This document shows positions 50,130 to 59,576 of a DNA stretch of 64,000 nt, piece by piece. The notes under the pieces were generated by a model. The model was not told where the DNA came from. It ran no database searches and saw only the letters and a program-made list of their open reading frames with translations. This stretch comes from Isosphaera sp. (lineage in GTDB: Bacteria > Planctomycetota > Planctomycetia > Gemmatales > Gemmataceae), in the NCBI GenBank assembly GCA_013822345.1, contig PNKH01000016.1, positions 1 to 64,000 on the forward strand. Reading direction: 5' to 3'. Position 1 is the stretch's first letter. Each line of letters starts with the position of its first letter. The position numbers were made by a program, and so were the translations under genes.

Positions 50130-50627
50130 ATGACCCCGAACGACGTGATCGCGTCCGCCTGCCGGATGGCCCAGGTGCTGGTCCGCCGGATGACCGCCGA
50201 CCTGTCCCCGGCCGAGTTCCACCACCAGCCGGTGCCCGGGACGAACTCCGCCGCGTGGGTCGTCGGCCACCTGGCGTCGGTCTGCCGGCGGGTCGCGATC
50301 CAGTTCGGAGCGACCGGTCTGCCGGAAATCCCCGCCGACCTCGCCGACCGGCTGAAGACCACCAAACAGCCGGCCGGGGCGCAGGACATCCCCGGCGACC
50401 CGGCCGAGCTGCTCCGGCTGTTCGACGCGGCCGCCGAGGCCGCGGCCGCCGCGGTCGGCCGGCTGACCGCCGAGCAGTTGGCCGGGCCGTCGCCGTACAA
50501 GCTGGCGCTGACCGACGCGGTGACGCTGGCGGACGGGCTGGTGGCAGTGATCGGGCTGCACACGGCGCTGCACGCCGGCCAGCTCTCGACCATCCGCCGC
50601 AGCTTGGGCAAGCCGCCGGTGGCGTGA
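50130..50627 (+). CDS. DinB-family protein
   Basis: A 165-residue four-helix-bundle DinB-like protein. Metal ligands of the family appear as a His in WVVGHLASVCRR (about 43-54) and HTALHAGQLSTIRR near the C-terminus (H at about 143 and 147). DinB_2 proteins use these His in thiol- or SAM-independent transferase chemistry, or in stress response; the substrate is unknown. It is 61 bases downstream of the Uma2-type gene and convergent with pckA. Confidence 0.82.
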   Translation: MTPNDVIASACRMAQVLVRRMTADLSPAEFHHQPVPGTNSAAWVVGHLASVCRRVAIQFGATGLPEIPADLADRLKTTKQPAGAQDIPGDPAELLRLFDAAAEAAAAAVGRLTAEQLAGPSPYKLALTDAVTLADGLVAVIGLHTALHAGQLSTIRRSLGKPPVA

Positions 50628-50644
50628 CGGGTGCGTTCGAGACA

Positions 50645-50712
50645 AACCCGTCCGAGCCCGAGCGCCAGCGAGGGACCACGTCGACCCTCGCTGGTGCTCG
50701 GGCTCGGACGGG
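50645..50712. repeat. Inverted repeat between convergent dinB-like gene and pckA
   Basis: ACCCGTCCGAGCCCGAGCGC continues CAGCGAGGG; right ACCCTCGCTGGTGCTCGGGC continues TCGGACGGGT. The arms are about 30 bases with one mismatch and a loop of about 8. It could terminate both genes. Confidence 0.93.
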
Positions 50713-50735
50713 TCGGCGCGGACCTGCAGCCCCGC

Positions 50736-52280
50736 TCACCCGTACTTCTTGAACTCCGCCCGGAACCGCTCGGCCAGGTCCTTCGCCGCCCGGTCGTAGG
50801 CGGCGGTGTCGGCCCACGCCTCGCGCGGCCGCAGCACCCCGTCCGGCACCCCCGGGCACCGCCCCGGCACCGCCAGCCCGAACACCGGGTCCGGGTGGAA
50901 CGCCTCCCCGTCCAGCTGCCCGGTCAGCGCCGCCCGCAGCATCGCCCGGGTGAACGCCAGCTTCATCCGCGACCCCACCCCCGGCGGCCCGCCGGTCCAC
51001 CCGGTGTTCACCAGCCACACCGGCACCCGGTGCCGGCCGAGCTTCTCCTTCAGCATCGCCGCGTACCGCTTCGGCGGCAGCGGCAGGAACGGCTTCGCGA
51101 AGCAGGTGCTGAACTCCGGCGTCGGCTCCGTCACCCCCGCCTCCGTCCCGGCCACCTTCGCCGTGTACCCGCACAGGAAGTACTCGACCGCCTGGTCCGG
51201 CGTCAGCTTCGCGATCGGCGGCAGCACCCCGAACGCGTCGCACGTCAGGAAGAACACGTTCTTCGGGTGCCCGCCCACCCCCGACAGCTCGCAGTTCGGG
51301 ATGAAGTCGACCGGGTACGCCGCCCGGGTGTTCTCCGTGTACCGCTCGCTGTCGAAGTCCGGCTTCCGGCCGACCGGGTCGACCGGGACGTTCTCCAGCA
51401 CGCACCCGAACCGCAGGGCGTTGTAGATCTGCGGCTCCCCGGCCGCCGACAGCCGGATCGTCTTCGCGTAGCACCCGCCTTCGATGTTGAAGACGCCGTC
51501 GTCGCCCCACCCGTGCTCGTCGTCCCCGATCAGCCGTCGATCCGGGTCGGCGCTCAGGGTCGTCTTCCCGGTCCCCGAGAGCCCGAAGAACAGGGCCACG
51601 TCCCCGCCCGCCCCGACGTTCGCCGAGCAGTGCATCGGGAACACCCCCTTCTGCGGCAGCAGGTAGTTCAGGACGGTGAATACCGCCTTCTTGATCTCCC
51701 CGGCGTAGTGCGTGCCGCAGGCCACCACCAGCTTCTGCTCGTAGCTGATCGCCACGCACACCTCCGACCGGGTGCCGTCGCGGACCGGGTCGGCCTTGAA
51801 GTCGCAGGCGTGGAGGATGGTCCACTCGGGGGCGAAGGCGGCCAGGTCGGCGGCCGCCGGGCGGAGGAACAGGCAGCGGGCGAACAAGGAGTGCCACGCC
51901 TTCTCGGTCACCACCCGGAGCGGCAGCCGGTGCCGCGGGTCGGCGCAGGCGAACCCGTCGAACACGAACAGGTCACGGTTCTGGAGGTACGCCCGGACGA
52001 GGTCCCGGAGGCGGGCGAACGCGGCCGGGTCCATCGACTGGTTGGCGGTCCAGTCGACCTGGTCGGCGGCGCCCGGGTCGCGGGCGGTGAACTTGTCCTT
52101 CGGGGACCGGCCGGTGCGGCTGCCGGTGAGGGCGGACAGGGCCCCGAGGTCGGTGAGGGCGCCCTCCCGGCGGGCGACGGCGTGCTCGACCAGCTCGGCG
52201 GCGGACAGCCGGGCGAACACCCGCCCGGGGTTGGCGAGGCCGAGGCGGGCCGGGTCGAACGGGGCGGCGGGCGACGACAT
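50736..52280 (-). CDS. pckA: Phosphoenolpyruvate carboxykinase (ATP)
   Basis: A 514-residue ATP-dependent PEP carboxykinase converting oxaloacetate to [13 protein letters not shown] (55-64), [19 protein letters not shown] (191-209), the kinase-1a P-loop [13 protein letters not shown] (231-243), LIGDDEHGW (250-258; Mg-binding) and [15 protein letters not shown] are all present. The gene is minus-strand and isolated. ATG at 52280 is supported by the family start; longer frames enter the intergenic region. TACAAT at 52331-52326 is a possible -10, with no clear -35. Confidence 0.95.
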   Translation of the reverse strand: MSSPAAPFDPARLGLANPGRVFARLSAAELVEHAVARREGALTDLGALSALTGSRTGRSPKDKFTARDPGAADQVDWTANQSMDPAAFARLRDLVRAYLQNRDLFVFDGFACADPRHRLPLRVVTEKAWHSLFARCLFLRPAAADLAAFAPEWTILHACDFKADPVRDGTRSEVCVAISYEQKLVVACGTHYAGEIKKAVFTVLNYLLPQKGVFPMHCSANVGAGGDVALFFGLSGTGKTTLSADPDRRLIGDDEHGWGDDGVFNIEGGCYAKTIRLSAAGEPQIYNALRFGCVLENVPVDPVGRKPDFDSERYTENTRAAYPVDFIPNCELSGVGGHPKNVFFLTCDAFGVLPPIAKLTPDQAVEYFLCGYTAKVAGTEAGVTEPTPEFSTCFAKPFLPLPPKRYAAMLKEKLGRHRVPVWLVNTGWTGGPPGVGSRMKLAFTRAMLRAALTGQLDGEAFHPDPVFGLAVPGRCPGVPDGVLRPREAWADTAAYDRAAKDLAERFRAEFKKYG

Positions 52281-52504
52281 GGGGAGGCCCTCGGGCGGCC
52301 CACAGGGGATCGGGCCGGAGTGGGCATTGTATGTCCGCCACCGGGGCCGCCCGGCCCGGCCGCCGGGGACCAACACCTACTTCGAAACTTCACCCTTCTC
52401 TCACGCGGATTACTCTCCCGCCTGATTCAATATCGACGCTGCGCATCGCAGCCGGACACGTTGGGGGCACTCATCGCCCTCGCCCGCTCTCCCGGAGGTT
52501 CTCG

Positions 52505-53671
52505 ATGGCGACCCGGACGGTCAGGAAGACGGCGTTCACGTTGATCGAGCTGTTGGTGGTGATCGCGATCATCGCGATCCTGATCGGGCTGCTGCTGCCG
52601 GCGGTCCAGAAGGTCCGCGAGGCAGCAGCCCGCTCGACCTGCCAGAACAACCTGAAGCAGATCGGGCTCGGCGCCCACAACTACGAGTCGGCGTTCATGA
52701 ACCTGCCCGAGCCCGGGCAGTGCGACTCGTCCGGGTCGAACACCACCACCTACATGATCCACTCGTGGTGCACCCTGATCCTGCCGTACATCGAGCAGGA
52801 GAACGTGTTCCGGGCGTTCGACACCACCGCCGACCCGCAGACCGCGTACCCGGGCGGGACGCTGAACATGACCACCGGGACGTACACGGTGAACGGGGCG
52901 CAGTTGCACCGGAGGGCCCGGGGCCTGGCGTACACCCACAACGCCGCCACCGCCGCCGCCGCCAAGACCAAGATCAAGACGTTCGTCTGCCCGAGCACCC
53001 CGATCGCGAACGAGGCCCGGGACCCGGCCGGGTACGGGGGGATCGACTACATGTGCGTCGCCAGCAGCGACATGGAGGACGGGCGGTCGTTCCCGACCAG
53101 CACCGCGGACAGCCCGGTCGGCACCCGGCCGATCGCCGCCGCCCGCCGGATCGACATGGCCCTCCAAGGGTTCTTCTCGTGCGACGGGCGGCGGCTCCAG
53201 ACCGTCCAGGACGGGACCAGCAACACAATCATGTTCATCGAGGACGCCGGCCGGGCCCACCCGTCGGTCGCGACGTTCGGCACCGAGTCCGCCCGGAGCC
53301 AGCCGAACTCCGGCCCGCAGGACGCGTTCACCAACCCGTCCGGCAGCCCGGCCAACCCCCGCCGGGTGAGCGCCTGGGCCGACCCGGACGGGCCGGCCAA
53401 CGGGCTGTCCGGCGCCCCCCAGGGGCCGGACCGGGGGGTCAAGGTGTTCAACCAGCACGCCAACCCGATCGGCGGCCCCCCGGGCAGCACCGGGTGCCCG
53501 TGGACCCTGAACAACTGCGGCCCGAACGACGAGCCGTTCAGCTTCCACAGCGGCGGGGTGAACTGCGTGTTCGGCGACGGCAGCGTCCGGTTCCTCCGGG
53601 ACAGCATCTCCCCGCTGAACGCCAAGCACCTGGCCTCCTCGGTCGACGGGATCACCGTCAACATCGACTGA
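52505..53671 (+). CDS. DUF1559 prepilin-like (H-X9-DG) protein
   Basis: A 388-residue second DUF1559 member. A basic leader MATRTVRKT precedes the cleavage/methylation motif [39 protein letters not shown] follows, then [31 protein letters not shown] and the terminal H-X9-[20 protein letters not shown]. It is longer than the 6548 copy because of extra loops. The ribosome-binding site is CCCGGAGGTT. A lipoprotein gene follows after a hairpin, a pairing often seen in planctomycetes. Confidence 0.93.
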   Translation: MATRTVRKTAFTLIELLVVIAIIAILIGLLLPAVQKVREAAARSTCQNNLKQIGLGAHNYESAFMNLPEPGQCDSSGSNTTTYMIHSWCTLILPYIEQENVFRAFDTTADPQTAYPGGTLNMTTGTYTVNGAQLHRRARGLAYTHNAATAAAAKTKIKTFVCPSTPIANEARDPAGYGGIDYMCVASSDMEDGRSFPTSTADSPVGTRPIAAARRIDMALQGFFSCDGRRLQTVQDGTSNTIMFIEDAGRAHPSVATFGTESARSQPNSGPQDAFTNPSGSPANPRRVSAWADPDGPANGLSGAPQGPDRGVKVFNQHANPIGGPPGSTGCPWTLNNCGPNDEPFSFHSGGVNCVFGDGSVRFLRDSISPLNAKHLASSVDGITVNID

Positions 53672-53697
53672 CCCGCCCGCCCGGCCGGGTCTCTCAC

Positions 53698-53725
53698 GGG
53701 CCGCGCCCCCGGGCGCGGCCCTTTC
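53698..53725 (+). terminator. Intrinsic terminator-like hairpin after DUF1559 gene
   Basis: GGGCCGCGCC-CCCG-GGCGCGGCCC is a perfect 10-bp stem followed directly by TTTCC, 27 bases after the stop codon. It resembles a Rho-independent terminator with a short U-tract. Confidence 0.45.
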
Positions 53726-53741
53726 CACTTGGGAGCACACC

Positions 53742-54149
53742 ATGCGACACCTGCCCCTGCTCGCCGGCCTCGCCCTGCTCACCGGGTGCGGGACGCGGGC
53801 GGAGCCGAAGCCCGACCCGGTGGCGTTCACCGCCGCCGTCACCCTCCCGGGCGGGAGGCCGGCCAGGGACGTGACCGCCGTCTTCGTCCCCGACACCGCC
53901 GCCCAGACGGCCGGCCGGTACCGGGTGACCGAGAAGGGCGAGCTGGCCCCCGCCCCCGGCGGGGCGCTGACCCTGATCCCGGGCGGGTACACCGTCCGGT
54001 TCGAGCCGATCGACGGCCGGACTCCGGCCGAGGAGTCGCGGTACAGGGCGGCGTTCGAGACGATCCCGGCGAAGTACCGCGAGGGCCAGCCGGAGGGGTT
54101 CAAGGTGACCGTGGCCGACGGGCAGCGGCTCGCCATCACCCTCGATTGA
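53742..54149 (+). CDS. Small lipoprotein with carboxypeptidase-regulatory-like domain
   Basis: A 135-residue lipoprotein (signal MRHLPLLAGLALLTGC, lipid Cys 16). The mature domain has an Ig-like transthyretin-type layout (VTLPGGRPARDVTAVFVPD..., RYRVTEKGELAPAPGGAL, PGGYTVRFEPID) as in carboxypeptidase regulatory domains. Small lipoproteins of this kind often accompany DUF1559 pseudopilins in planctomycetes, which suggests a shared surface role (inference). Confidence 0.8.
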   Translation: MRHLPLLAGLALLTGCGTRAEPKPDPVAFTAAVTLPGGRPARDVTAVFVPDTAAQTAGRYRVTEKGELAPAPGGALTLIPGGYTVRFEPIDGRTPAEESRYRAAFETIPAKYREGQPEGFKVTVADGQRLAITLD

Positions 54150-54216
54150 ACGGGTCCGGGAACGGGGCGGCGGGTGACCCTGCCCCGGGTCGCTCGCATT
54201 TCCGACCGCCGCGGGA

Positions 54217-54222
54217 TACCAT
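54217..54222 (+). promoter_or_regulatory. Putative -10 box for leaderless argJ
   Basis: TACCAT, then TCCCTC and ATG at 54229. No good -35 hexamer is seen. Confidence 0.5.
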
Positions 54223-54228
54223 TCCCTC

Positions 54229-55407
54229 ATGAGCGAATGGCACCTGGCCCGGGGGTATCGGTACGCCGGCGTGGTCAGCGGCCTGCGATCCGAGCCGGAC
54301 CGCCGCGACGTGGCCGTGGTCGTGTCCGACCGCCCGGCCGCCGCCGCCGGCGTCTTCACCCAGAACCGCGTCGCCGCCGCCCCGGTCCAGGTCAGCCGGG
54401 CGCGGGTCCCCCGGGCCGACGCCCGGGCCGTCGTCGTCTGCTCCGGGAACGCGAACGCCTGCACCGGCGAGCAGGGCCTGGCCGACGCCCGCCGGATGGC
54501 CCAACTCACCGCCGCCGAACTCCGCTGCGCCCCCGAGCAGGTGCTGGTCGCGAGCACCGGGGTGATCGGCCGGCCGCTCCCGATGCCGGTGCTGGAGGTC
54601 GGCATCCCGAAGGCGGTCCGCGAGGCCGCCCCCGGCCGGGATGCCCTGAACCACGCCGCCCACGCCATCCTCACGACCGACACCGGGATCAAGGTCGCGA
54701 CCCGGCAGGCCGGGGGGTACGCGGTCACCGGGTTCGCCAAGGGGGCGGCGATGATCGGCCCGAACCTGGCGACCATGCTCGGGTTCGTCCTGACCGACGC
54801 CGCGGTCGGCGAGCACGACCTCCACCACTGCCTGTCGGCCGCCGCCGACCGGAGTTTCAACTGCGTCTCGGTCGAGGGCCACACCAGCACCAACGACACC
54901 GTCTTCCTCCTCGCCAACGGCGACGGCCCGCGGCTCGCCGGCCCCGAACTGGCGGCGTTCCAGGACGCGGTCACCAGCGTGTGCGTCGAGCTGGCCCGGA
55001 AGATCGCCGTCGACGCCGAGGGGGCCGAGCACCTCATCACGATCGAGGTGGACGGGTGCCGGGCCGACGCCGACGCCCGGCGGATCGCGAAGGCCGTCGC
55101 CGAGAGCGCCCTGGTGAAGACGGCGGTGTACGGGGCGGACCCGAACTGGGGCCGGGTGGTGTCGGCCGCCGGGTACGCCGGGGTGGCGTTCGACGAGCGC
55201 GACCTGACGCTGTGGATGGGCGACCTGCTGCTGTACCGGGCGGGGGCGCCGGTCCCGTTCGACGCCGCCGCCGCCTCGGCGTACCTGAAGCACAACCGGG
55301 AGGTGCACTTCAAGCTGCGGCTGCCGCACGGGTCCGGGCGGTGCACCTTCCACACCTCCGACCTCACCCCGGAGTACGTCCGCCTGAACTCGGACTACAC
55401 GACGTGA
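54229..55407 (+). CDS. argJ: Bifunctional glutamate N-acetyltransferase/ornithine acetyltransferase ArgJ
   Basis: A 392-residue ArgJ of the arginine pathway. It carries CSGNANACTG (71-80), the oxyanion-hole STGVIG (109-114) and the autocatalytic cleavage/nucleophile site before T182 in PNLATMLGF. Around it the sequence is KGAAMIGPN, whereas most homologues have KGSGMI-PN, a slight change of the loop. The later HTSTNDTV and VYGADPNWGRVVSAAGYAG blocks and the C-terminal LNSDYTT are typical. Whether it has both activities or only ornithine acetyltransferase cannot be told. Confidence 0.94.
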   Translation: MSEWHLARGYRYAGVVSGLRSEPDRRDVAVVVSDRPAAAAGVFTQNRVAAAPVQVSRARVPRADARAVVVCSGNANACTGEQGLADARRMAQLTAAELRCAPEQVLVASTGVIGRPLPMPVLEVGIPKAVREAAPGRDALNHAAHAILTTDTGIKVATRQAGGYAVTGFAKGAAMIGPNLATMLGFVLTDAAVGEHDLHHCLSAAADRSFNCVSVEGHTSTNDTVFLLANGDGPRLAGPELAAFQDAVTSVCVELARKIAVDAEGAEHLITIEVDGCRADADARRIAKAVAESALVKTAVYGADPNWGRVVSAAGYAGVAFDERDLTLWMGDLLLYRAGAPVPFDAAAASAYLKHNREVHFKLRLPHGSGRCTFHTSDLTPEYVRLNSDYTT

Positions 55408-55410
55408 TAT

Positions 55411-55505
55411 CGTAGGGTGGGCCGAGCCGGCGCCTCGCCGGCGAGCCCCACCAATCGCCGCTCGGTGGGACTCGCCGGCGAGGCGCCGGCTCGGCCCACC
55501 CTACG
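55411..55505. repeat. Inverted repeat (GTAGGGTG family) between argJ and ABC cluster
   Basis: Left CGTAGGGTGGGCCGAGCCGG and its complement, each about 33 bases (including CGCCTCGCCGGCGAG), with an inner CCCACC/GGTGGG pair. It ends six bases before the ATG of the first ABC gene. Confidence 0.94.
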
Positions 55506-55511
55506 AGGTCC

Positions 55512-56444
55512 ATGACCCCCCTCATCGAGTTAGCCAACGTCACCCGCACGTTCCGGGCGTTCACCGCCCTGCACGACGTGACGCTGTCGCTGCCGCCGGG
55601 CCGGGTCGGGCTGCTCGGCCCGAACGGGGCCGGGAAGTCGACGCTGCTGAAGATCCTGATGGGCCTGATCCCGCCGTCGTCGGGGACGGGGCGGGTGCTC
55701 GACCAACCCCTCGGCGGGGACGGCGACGCGGAGGGGAACTGGAGGCTGCGGCGGCTGATCGGGTTCATGCCGGAGGCCGACGCCCTGGTCCCCGGGCTGA
55801 CCGGAGTCGAGTACGTCGGCTTGGCGGGCGAGTTGTACGGGATGCCGCGGCGGCAGGCGGAGCGGCGGGCGCACGAGGTGCTCTCGTACCTGGAGCTGGA
55901 GGAGGCGCGATACCGGCGGGTGGAGGAGTACTCGACCGGGATGAAGCAGCGGGCCAAGCTGGCCCAGGCGCTGGTCCACGACCCGCCGGTGCTGCTACTC
56001 GACGAGCCGACGAGCGGGCTCGACCCGGCCGGGCGCGACGCGATGCTCCGGCTGGTGACCCGGCTCGGGACGGAGCACGGGAAGTCGGTGGTGCTGTCGA
56101 CGCACCTGCTGGCGGACGTGGAGGCGGTGTGCGAGCGGGTGGTGATCCTGGCCGGCGGGCGGGTGCGGCGCGAGGGGACGGTCGCCGAGTTGTGCGCCCG
56201 CCGGCGGGACCGGTACCGGCTCCGGGTGCAGGGCGACCCGGACGCCTTCCGCCAGCAGCTGCTGGCCCGCGGGGTGGCGCTCCTGGCCGACGACGGCGGG
56301 GGCGAGTGGCGGGTGGCCGTCCCGGACGGGTGGGCGAACCTCTCGTTCTTCCGCCTGGCCGAGGCGCACGCGGTGGTGATCCGCTCGCTCGTGCCCGACG
56401 ACGAGACGCTCGAGGAGCTGTTCCTCCGGACCGTGGGAAGTTAG
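55512..56444 (+). CDS. ABC-2-type transporter ATP-binding protein
   Basis: A 310-residue ATPase. Walker A GPNGAGKST (36-44), the signature as YSTGMKQRAKLAQAL (ABC-2 style, no strict LSGGQ), Walker B LLLDEPTSGLDPAGRD and the switch His in LSTHLL are present. The C-terminal ~90 residues form an extra domain as in NatA/Ccm-like exporters. It is the first of two ATPase-permease pairs (55512-59565). The substrate is unknown. Confidence 0.92.
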   Translation: MTPLIELANVTRTFRAFTALHDVTLSLPPGRVGLLGPNGAGKSTLLKILMGLIPPSSGTGRVLDQPLGGDGDAEGNWRLRRLIGFMPEADALVPGLTGVEYVGLAGELYGMPRRQAERRAHEVLSYLELEEARYRRVEEYSTGMKQRAKLAQALVHDPPVLLLDEPTSGLDPAGRDAMLRLVTRLGTEHGKSVVLSTHLLADVEAVCERVVILAGGRVRREGTVAELCARRRDRYRLRVQGDPDAFRQQLLARGVALLADDGGGEWRVAVPDGWANLSFFRLAEAHAVVIRSLVPDDETLEELFLRTVGS

Positions 56445-56447
56445 GTC

Positions 56448-56510
56448 GGCGAGCCGGGAGCGTGAGCGACCGGAGGACGCAACTCCGGTCGCTCACGCTC
56501 CCGGCTCGCC
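56448..56510. repeat. Inverted repeat (GGGAGCGTGAGCGACCGG family) within ABC cluster
   Basis: GGCGAGCCGGGAGCGTGAGC continues GACCGGA; the right arm is the perfect complement. The arms are 27 bases with a 9-base loop. It lies between the first ATPase gene and its permease. The core matches the repeat at 9756-9804. Confidence 0.95.
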
Positions 56511-56521
56511 CCGGAGGACCC

Positions 56522-57460
56522 ATGCCCGCGCAGACCGACGCCCTGTTGCGGTATCGCCCGTGGCGCGGGGAGCCGCGCGGCCCGCTCGCCGGGGCCGCGG
56601 CGATGGCCCGGGCGTCGGTCAAGCTGCTCCTCCGCCGCCGGCTGATGTGGGGGCTGTTCGCCCTCGCCCTCCTGGTGTTCTTCTTCTTCTTCTACGCCCA
56701 GTACCTGGTGGTGTGGATCACCAACCAGCTCTCGACCGAGACGGTCCGGTTCGCCGGCATCCCGGTGAACGTCGGCAACCTGACGAAGTTCCTCGACCGG
56801 CTGAACCTGAACGGCACCGCCCACACGTTCGGCAACTTCGTCTGGTTCCAGGGGTACGTGCTGGTGATCGTGCTGGCCCTCGCCGGGTCGGTGCTGGTCG
56901 GGAACGACTTCGCCCACGGGACGCTGCCGTTCTACCTGTCGAAGCCGATCGGGCGGTGGCACTACGTCCTCGGGAAGTGCCTGGCGGTCGGGGCGTTCGT
57001 GAACCTGCTGGTGACCCTCCCGGCGGCCCTCTTGTGGGTCGAGGCGGGGCTGCTGTTCGACTGGAAGACGTACTACCTCGACAACCTCGACCTGCTCCTC
57101 GGGGTGGTCGGGTACGGCCTCGTCCTCACCGTCACCCTGAGCCTGCTGGTGGTGGCGACCGCGGTACTGGTGCGGCGGACCGTCCCGCTGGTGATGCTGT
57201 GGATGGGGCTGTTCGTGTTCGGCCGGCTGCTGGCGAACCTGCTGGCGGACGGGCTGAAGTGGGACGAGCGGTGGCGGCTGATCGACCTGTGGAACGACCT
57301 GTACCTGTGCGGGCTGTCCTGCCTCGGGGCGGAGCACGAGACGGTCCGCCCGGCCCCGCAGCCGGAGTACTGGGAGGCGTGGGCGGTGGTCGGGGCGGTG
57401 TGCGCCGGTTGCGTCTGGTATCTGCGGAGGCGGGTGCAGGCGGTGGAGATCGTTTCGTAG
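56522..57460 (+). CDS. ABC-2-type permease
   Basis: A 312-residue integral membrane protein with about six transmembrane helices: about 41-64 (WGLFALALLVFFFFFYAQYLVV), 113-131, 151-172, 192-215, 222-242 and 285-303. The conserved NDFAHGTLPFYLSKPIGRWHYVLGK loop after helix 2 is typical of ABC-2/NosY permeases. It should partner the preceding ATPase. CCCCGGAGGACCC is the ribosome-binding site, sitting at the end of the inverted repeat. Confidence 0.88.
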   Translation: MPAQTDALLRYRPWRGEPRGPLAGAAAMARASVKLLLRRRLMWGLFALALLVFFFFFYAQYLVVWITNQLSTETVRFAGIPVNVGNLTKFLDRLNLNGTAHTFGNFVWFQGYVLVIVLALAGSVLVGNDFAHGTLPFYLSKPIGRWHYVLGKCLAVGAFVNLLVTLPAALLWVEAGLLFDWKTYYLDNLDLLLGVVGYGLVLTVTLSLLVVATAVLVRRTVPLVMLWMGLFVFGRLLANLLADGLKWDERWRLIDLWNDLYLCGLSCLGAEHETVRPAPQPEYWEAWAVVGAVCAGCVWYLRRRVQAVEIVS

Positions 57461-57463
57461 GCA

Positions 57464-57555
57464 GGTATCGGGGGTCGGGTATGTCGGGTATCGGAACCGA
57501 AGCGGCGCCGGCGGTCCTCCGCCCGACACCCGACATACCCGACACCCGACACCCG
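57464..57555. repeat. Heptad-type inverted repeat at an ABC gene start
   Basis: Left GGTATCGGGGGTCGGGTATG continues TCGGGTATCGG; right ACCCGAC, ACATACCCGAC, ACCCGAC, ACCCG, with a mostly 7-base period (one 9-base step). The start codon of the second ATPase gene (57481) is inside the left arm, and codons 15-25 are in the right arm. Confidence 0.92.
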
Positions 57556-58488
57556 CTGCTCCTCTTCGAGCAGGTGTCGAAGTGGTACGGGACGGTGCTC
57601 GCGCTGAACCAGGTGACGCTGGAGTTGACCGGCGGGATCACCGGGCTGGTCGGGGCGAACGGGGCGGGGAAGTCGACGCTCCTCCGGATGGCGAACGGGC
57701 AACTGACGCCGACGCTCGGGCGGGTGACGGTCCGCGGGATCGACGCCCGGGACTGGCGCGCCCGCCGGCTGGTCGGGTACTGCCCGGACGTGGACGCGTT
57801 CTACGAGGACCTGTCCGGCCGGCGGTTCGTGTGGGTGATGGCCCGGATGTGCGGGTACTCGCGGGCCGAAGCGGCGCGGCGGACGGAGGCGGTGCTGGAC
57901 CGGGTCGGGATGCGCGACCGGGCCGATCGCAAGCTCCGCGGGTACTCGAAGGGGATGCGGCAGCGGGTGAAACTCGCCCAGGCGCTGCTCCACGACCCGG
58001 AACTGCTGGTGCTCGACGAGCCGCTGTCCGGGATCGACCCGGTCGGCCGGCAGGAGCTGCTGGAGCTGTTCCGGTCGCTGGCCGCCGGCGGGAAGTGCCT
58101 GCTGGTGTCGAGCCACGAGCTGGAGGCGCTGGAGAAGCTGACGAACCACGTGGCGATCATGGCCCGCGGGCGGGTGGCGGCGGTCGGCACCCTGCCGCAG
58201 ATCCGCGACCTGCTCGACGACCACCCGCTGTCGGTGCGGGTCGAGGTGGACCGCCCGCGCGACCTGGCCAGGCTGCTCCTGGCGGTGCCGGAGGTCCTGT
58301 CGGTGGACGTCGGCGGGCGGGACGGCGCCCCGGGGCTGGTGGTGAAGGCGCGGAGCCCGAAGCGATTCTTCCAGGCACTCGCCCGGGTGGTGGTGGGGGA
58401 GCAGTTGGAGGTCCGGCGGGTGGAGCCGCTGGACGAGTCGGCGCACGCGATCCTCGGGTACCTGCTCGGCGGGAGCGGGCGGACGTAG
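57481..58488 (+). CDS. ABC-2-type transporter ATP-binding protein
   Basis: A 335-residue ATPase. Walker A GANGAGKST (58-66), degenerate signature YSKGMRQRVKLAQAL, Walker B LLVLDEPLSGIDPVGR and the switch His in VSSHEL. The first ~26 residues (MSGIGTEAAPAVLRPTPDIP) are translated from the palindrome and have no counterpart in the family; the conserved part starts at LLLFEQVSKWYG. An internal start is possible, but no other good ribosome-binding site is seen. Confidence 0.9.
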   Translation: MSGIGTEAAPAVLRPTPDIPDTRHPLLLFEQVSKWYGTVLALNQVTLELTGGITGLVGANGAGKSTLLRMANGQLTPTLGRVTVRGIDARDWRARRLVGYCPDVDAFYEDLSGRRFVWVMARMCGYSRAEAARRTEAVLDRVGMRDRADRKLRGYSKGMRQRVKLAQALLHDPELLVLDEPLSGIDPVGRQELLELFRSLAAGGKCLLVSSHELEALEKLTNHVAIMARGRVAAVGTLPQIRDLLDDHPLSVRVEVDRPRDLARLLLAVPEVLSVDVGGRDGAPGLVVKARSPKRFFQALARVVVGEQLEVRRVEPLDESAHAILGYLLGGSGRT

Positions 58489-58491
58489 TTC

Positions 58492-58605
58492 AGTGGCGAG
58501 GGCGAGTGGCGGGAGAATGACAGTTCGACATGCGGGGCGGACATGGCTAGCGCGGAGAACGACCCACCCCTTCACTCGCCACTCGCCACTCGCCACTCGC
58601 CACTC
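58492..58605. repeat. Heptad-arm inverted repeat at an ABC permease start
   Basis: The right arm is strict tandem ACTCGCC repeated four times plus ACTC (58574-58605). The left arm (58492-58514) is the complementary GGCGAGT/GGCGAGG heptads. The start codon of the next gene (58543) is in the loop, and its residues 11-21 are encoded by the right arm. Confidence 0.95.
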
Positions 58606-59565
58606 TCCGTCCTCACCGCCTTCTGGGTGCTGGCGGTGCAGAGCTTCCAGCGGCACTGGCGGGTGCGGCAGATGGCGTGGGTGTCGGTCGGGCTGCTCGG
58701 GGCGGTGGTGGCGTCGGTGGCGGTGGTGACCGCCCGCGGCGGGTGGGACCTGCCGGGCCGGCCGGTCACGCGCGGGGCGACGCACCGGCAACACGCCGAC
58801 CAGCTCGACCTGGTCCGGGCGCTACCGCTCGGGCCGGGCGGGCTCGGGGCGGCGCTGGCGGCCGTCGGCCCGTACCAGGGGCTGATGCGGCCGGAGGCCG
58901 GGACCGCCGCGGACCCGGCGTTCGCGTTCCCGAAGTTCCTGCACGACTGGTCGTTCGCCAGCTACTCCCGGTGGGCGGTGTCCGGGGCGTTCGTCGGGTT
59001 CCTCCTGCCGCTGTTCACGCTCTCCTACGCCACGGCGGCGTTCGGGGCGGAGCGGGAGGCGCGGTCGCTGGTGTGGGTGATGACCCGACCGGTCCCGAGG
59101 GCGGCGATCTACCTGGCGAAGTTCGTCGGGACGCTGCCGTGGTGCGTGGCGTTCGGGCTGGGCGGGTTCGCGGCGGTGTGCGTGGCCGGCGGCGAGCTGG
59201 GGCTGCGGGCGCTGGAGGTGTACTGGCCGGCGGCGGCGGCCGGGACGGTGGTGCTGTCGGCCGTGTTCCACCTGTTCGGGGCGGTGTTCCGCCGCCCGGT
59301 GGTGGTCGGGCTGGTGTACGTGTTCTTCTTCGAGGCGCTGGTCGCCGCCCTGCCCGGGAGCCTGAAGTTGTTGAGCCTGACGTTCTACGTCCGGAGCCTG
59401 ATGTACAACGCGGCGGCGGCCGCCGGGTACCCGGCCGAGATGCTGGACGTGTCGCAGGCGGAGGAGTCCGGGGTGGCGTGGGCGGTGCTCGCCGCGGCGG
59501 CGGCCGGGGTGACCGGGCTGGGGATGTACCTGTTCGCCCGGGCCGAGTACCGGGACGACGTGTGA
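58543..59565 (+). CDS. ABC-2-type permease
   Basis: A 340-residue membrane protein. An N-terminal segment MASAENDPPLHSPLATRHSPL comes from the heptad repeat; the family part starts about LTAFWVLAVQSFQRH. Transmembrane helices about 45-63, 143-165, 195-215, 228-250, 260-280 and 312-332 are predicted. AEREARSLVWVMTRPVPRAAIYLAKF is the ABC-2 coupling loop. It should pair with the preceding ATPase. The stop is followed by a further inverted repeat. Confidence 0.87.
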   Translation: MASAENDPPLHSPLATRHSPLSVLTAFWVLAVQSFQRHWRVRQMAWVSVGLLGAVVASVAVVTARGGWDLPGRPVTRGATHRQHADQLDLVRALPLGPGGLGAALAAVGPYQGLMRPEAGTAADPAFAFPKFLHDWSFASYSRWAVSGAFVGFLLPLFTLSYATAAFGAEREARSLVWVMTRPVPRAAIYLAKFVGTLPWCVAFGLGGFAAVCVAGGELGLRALEVYWPAAAAGTVVLSAVFHLFGAVFRRPVVVGLVYVFFFEALVAALPGSLKLLSLTFYVRSLMYNAAAAAGYPAEMLDVSQAEESGVAWAVLAAAAAGVTGLGMYLFARAEYRDDV

Positions 59566-59576
59566 AGGTCTGCCCC

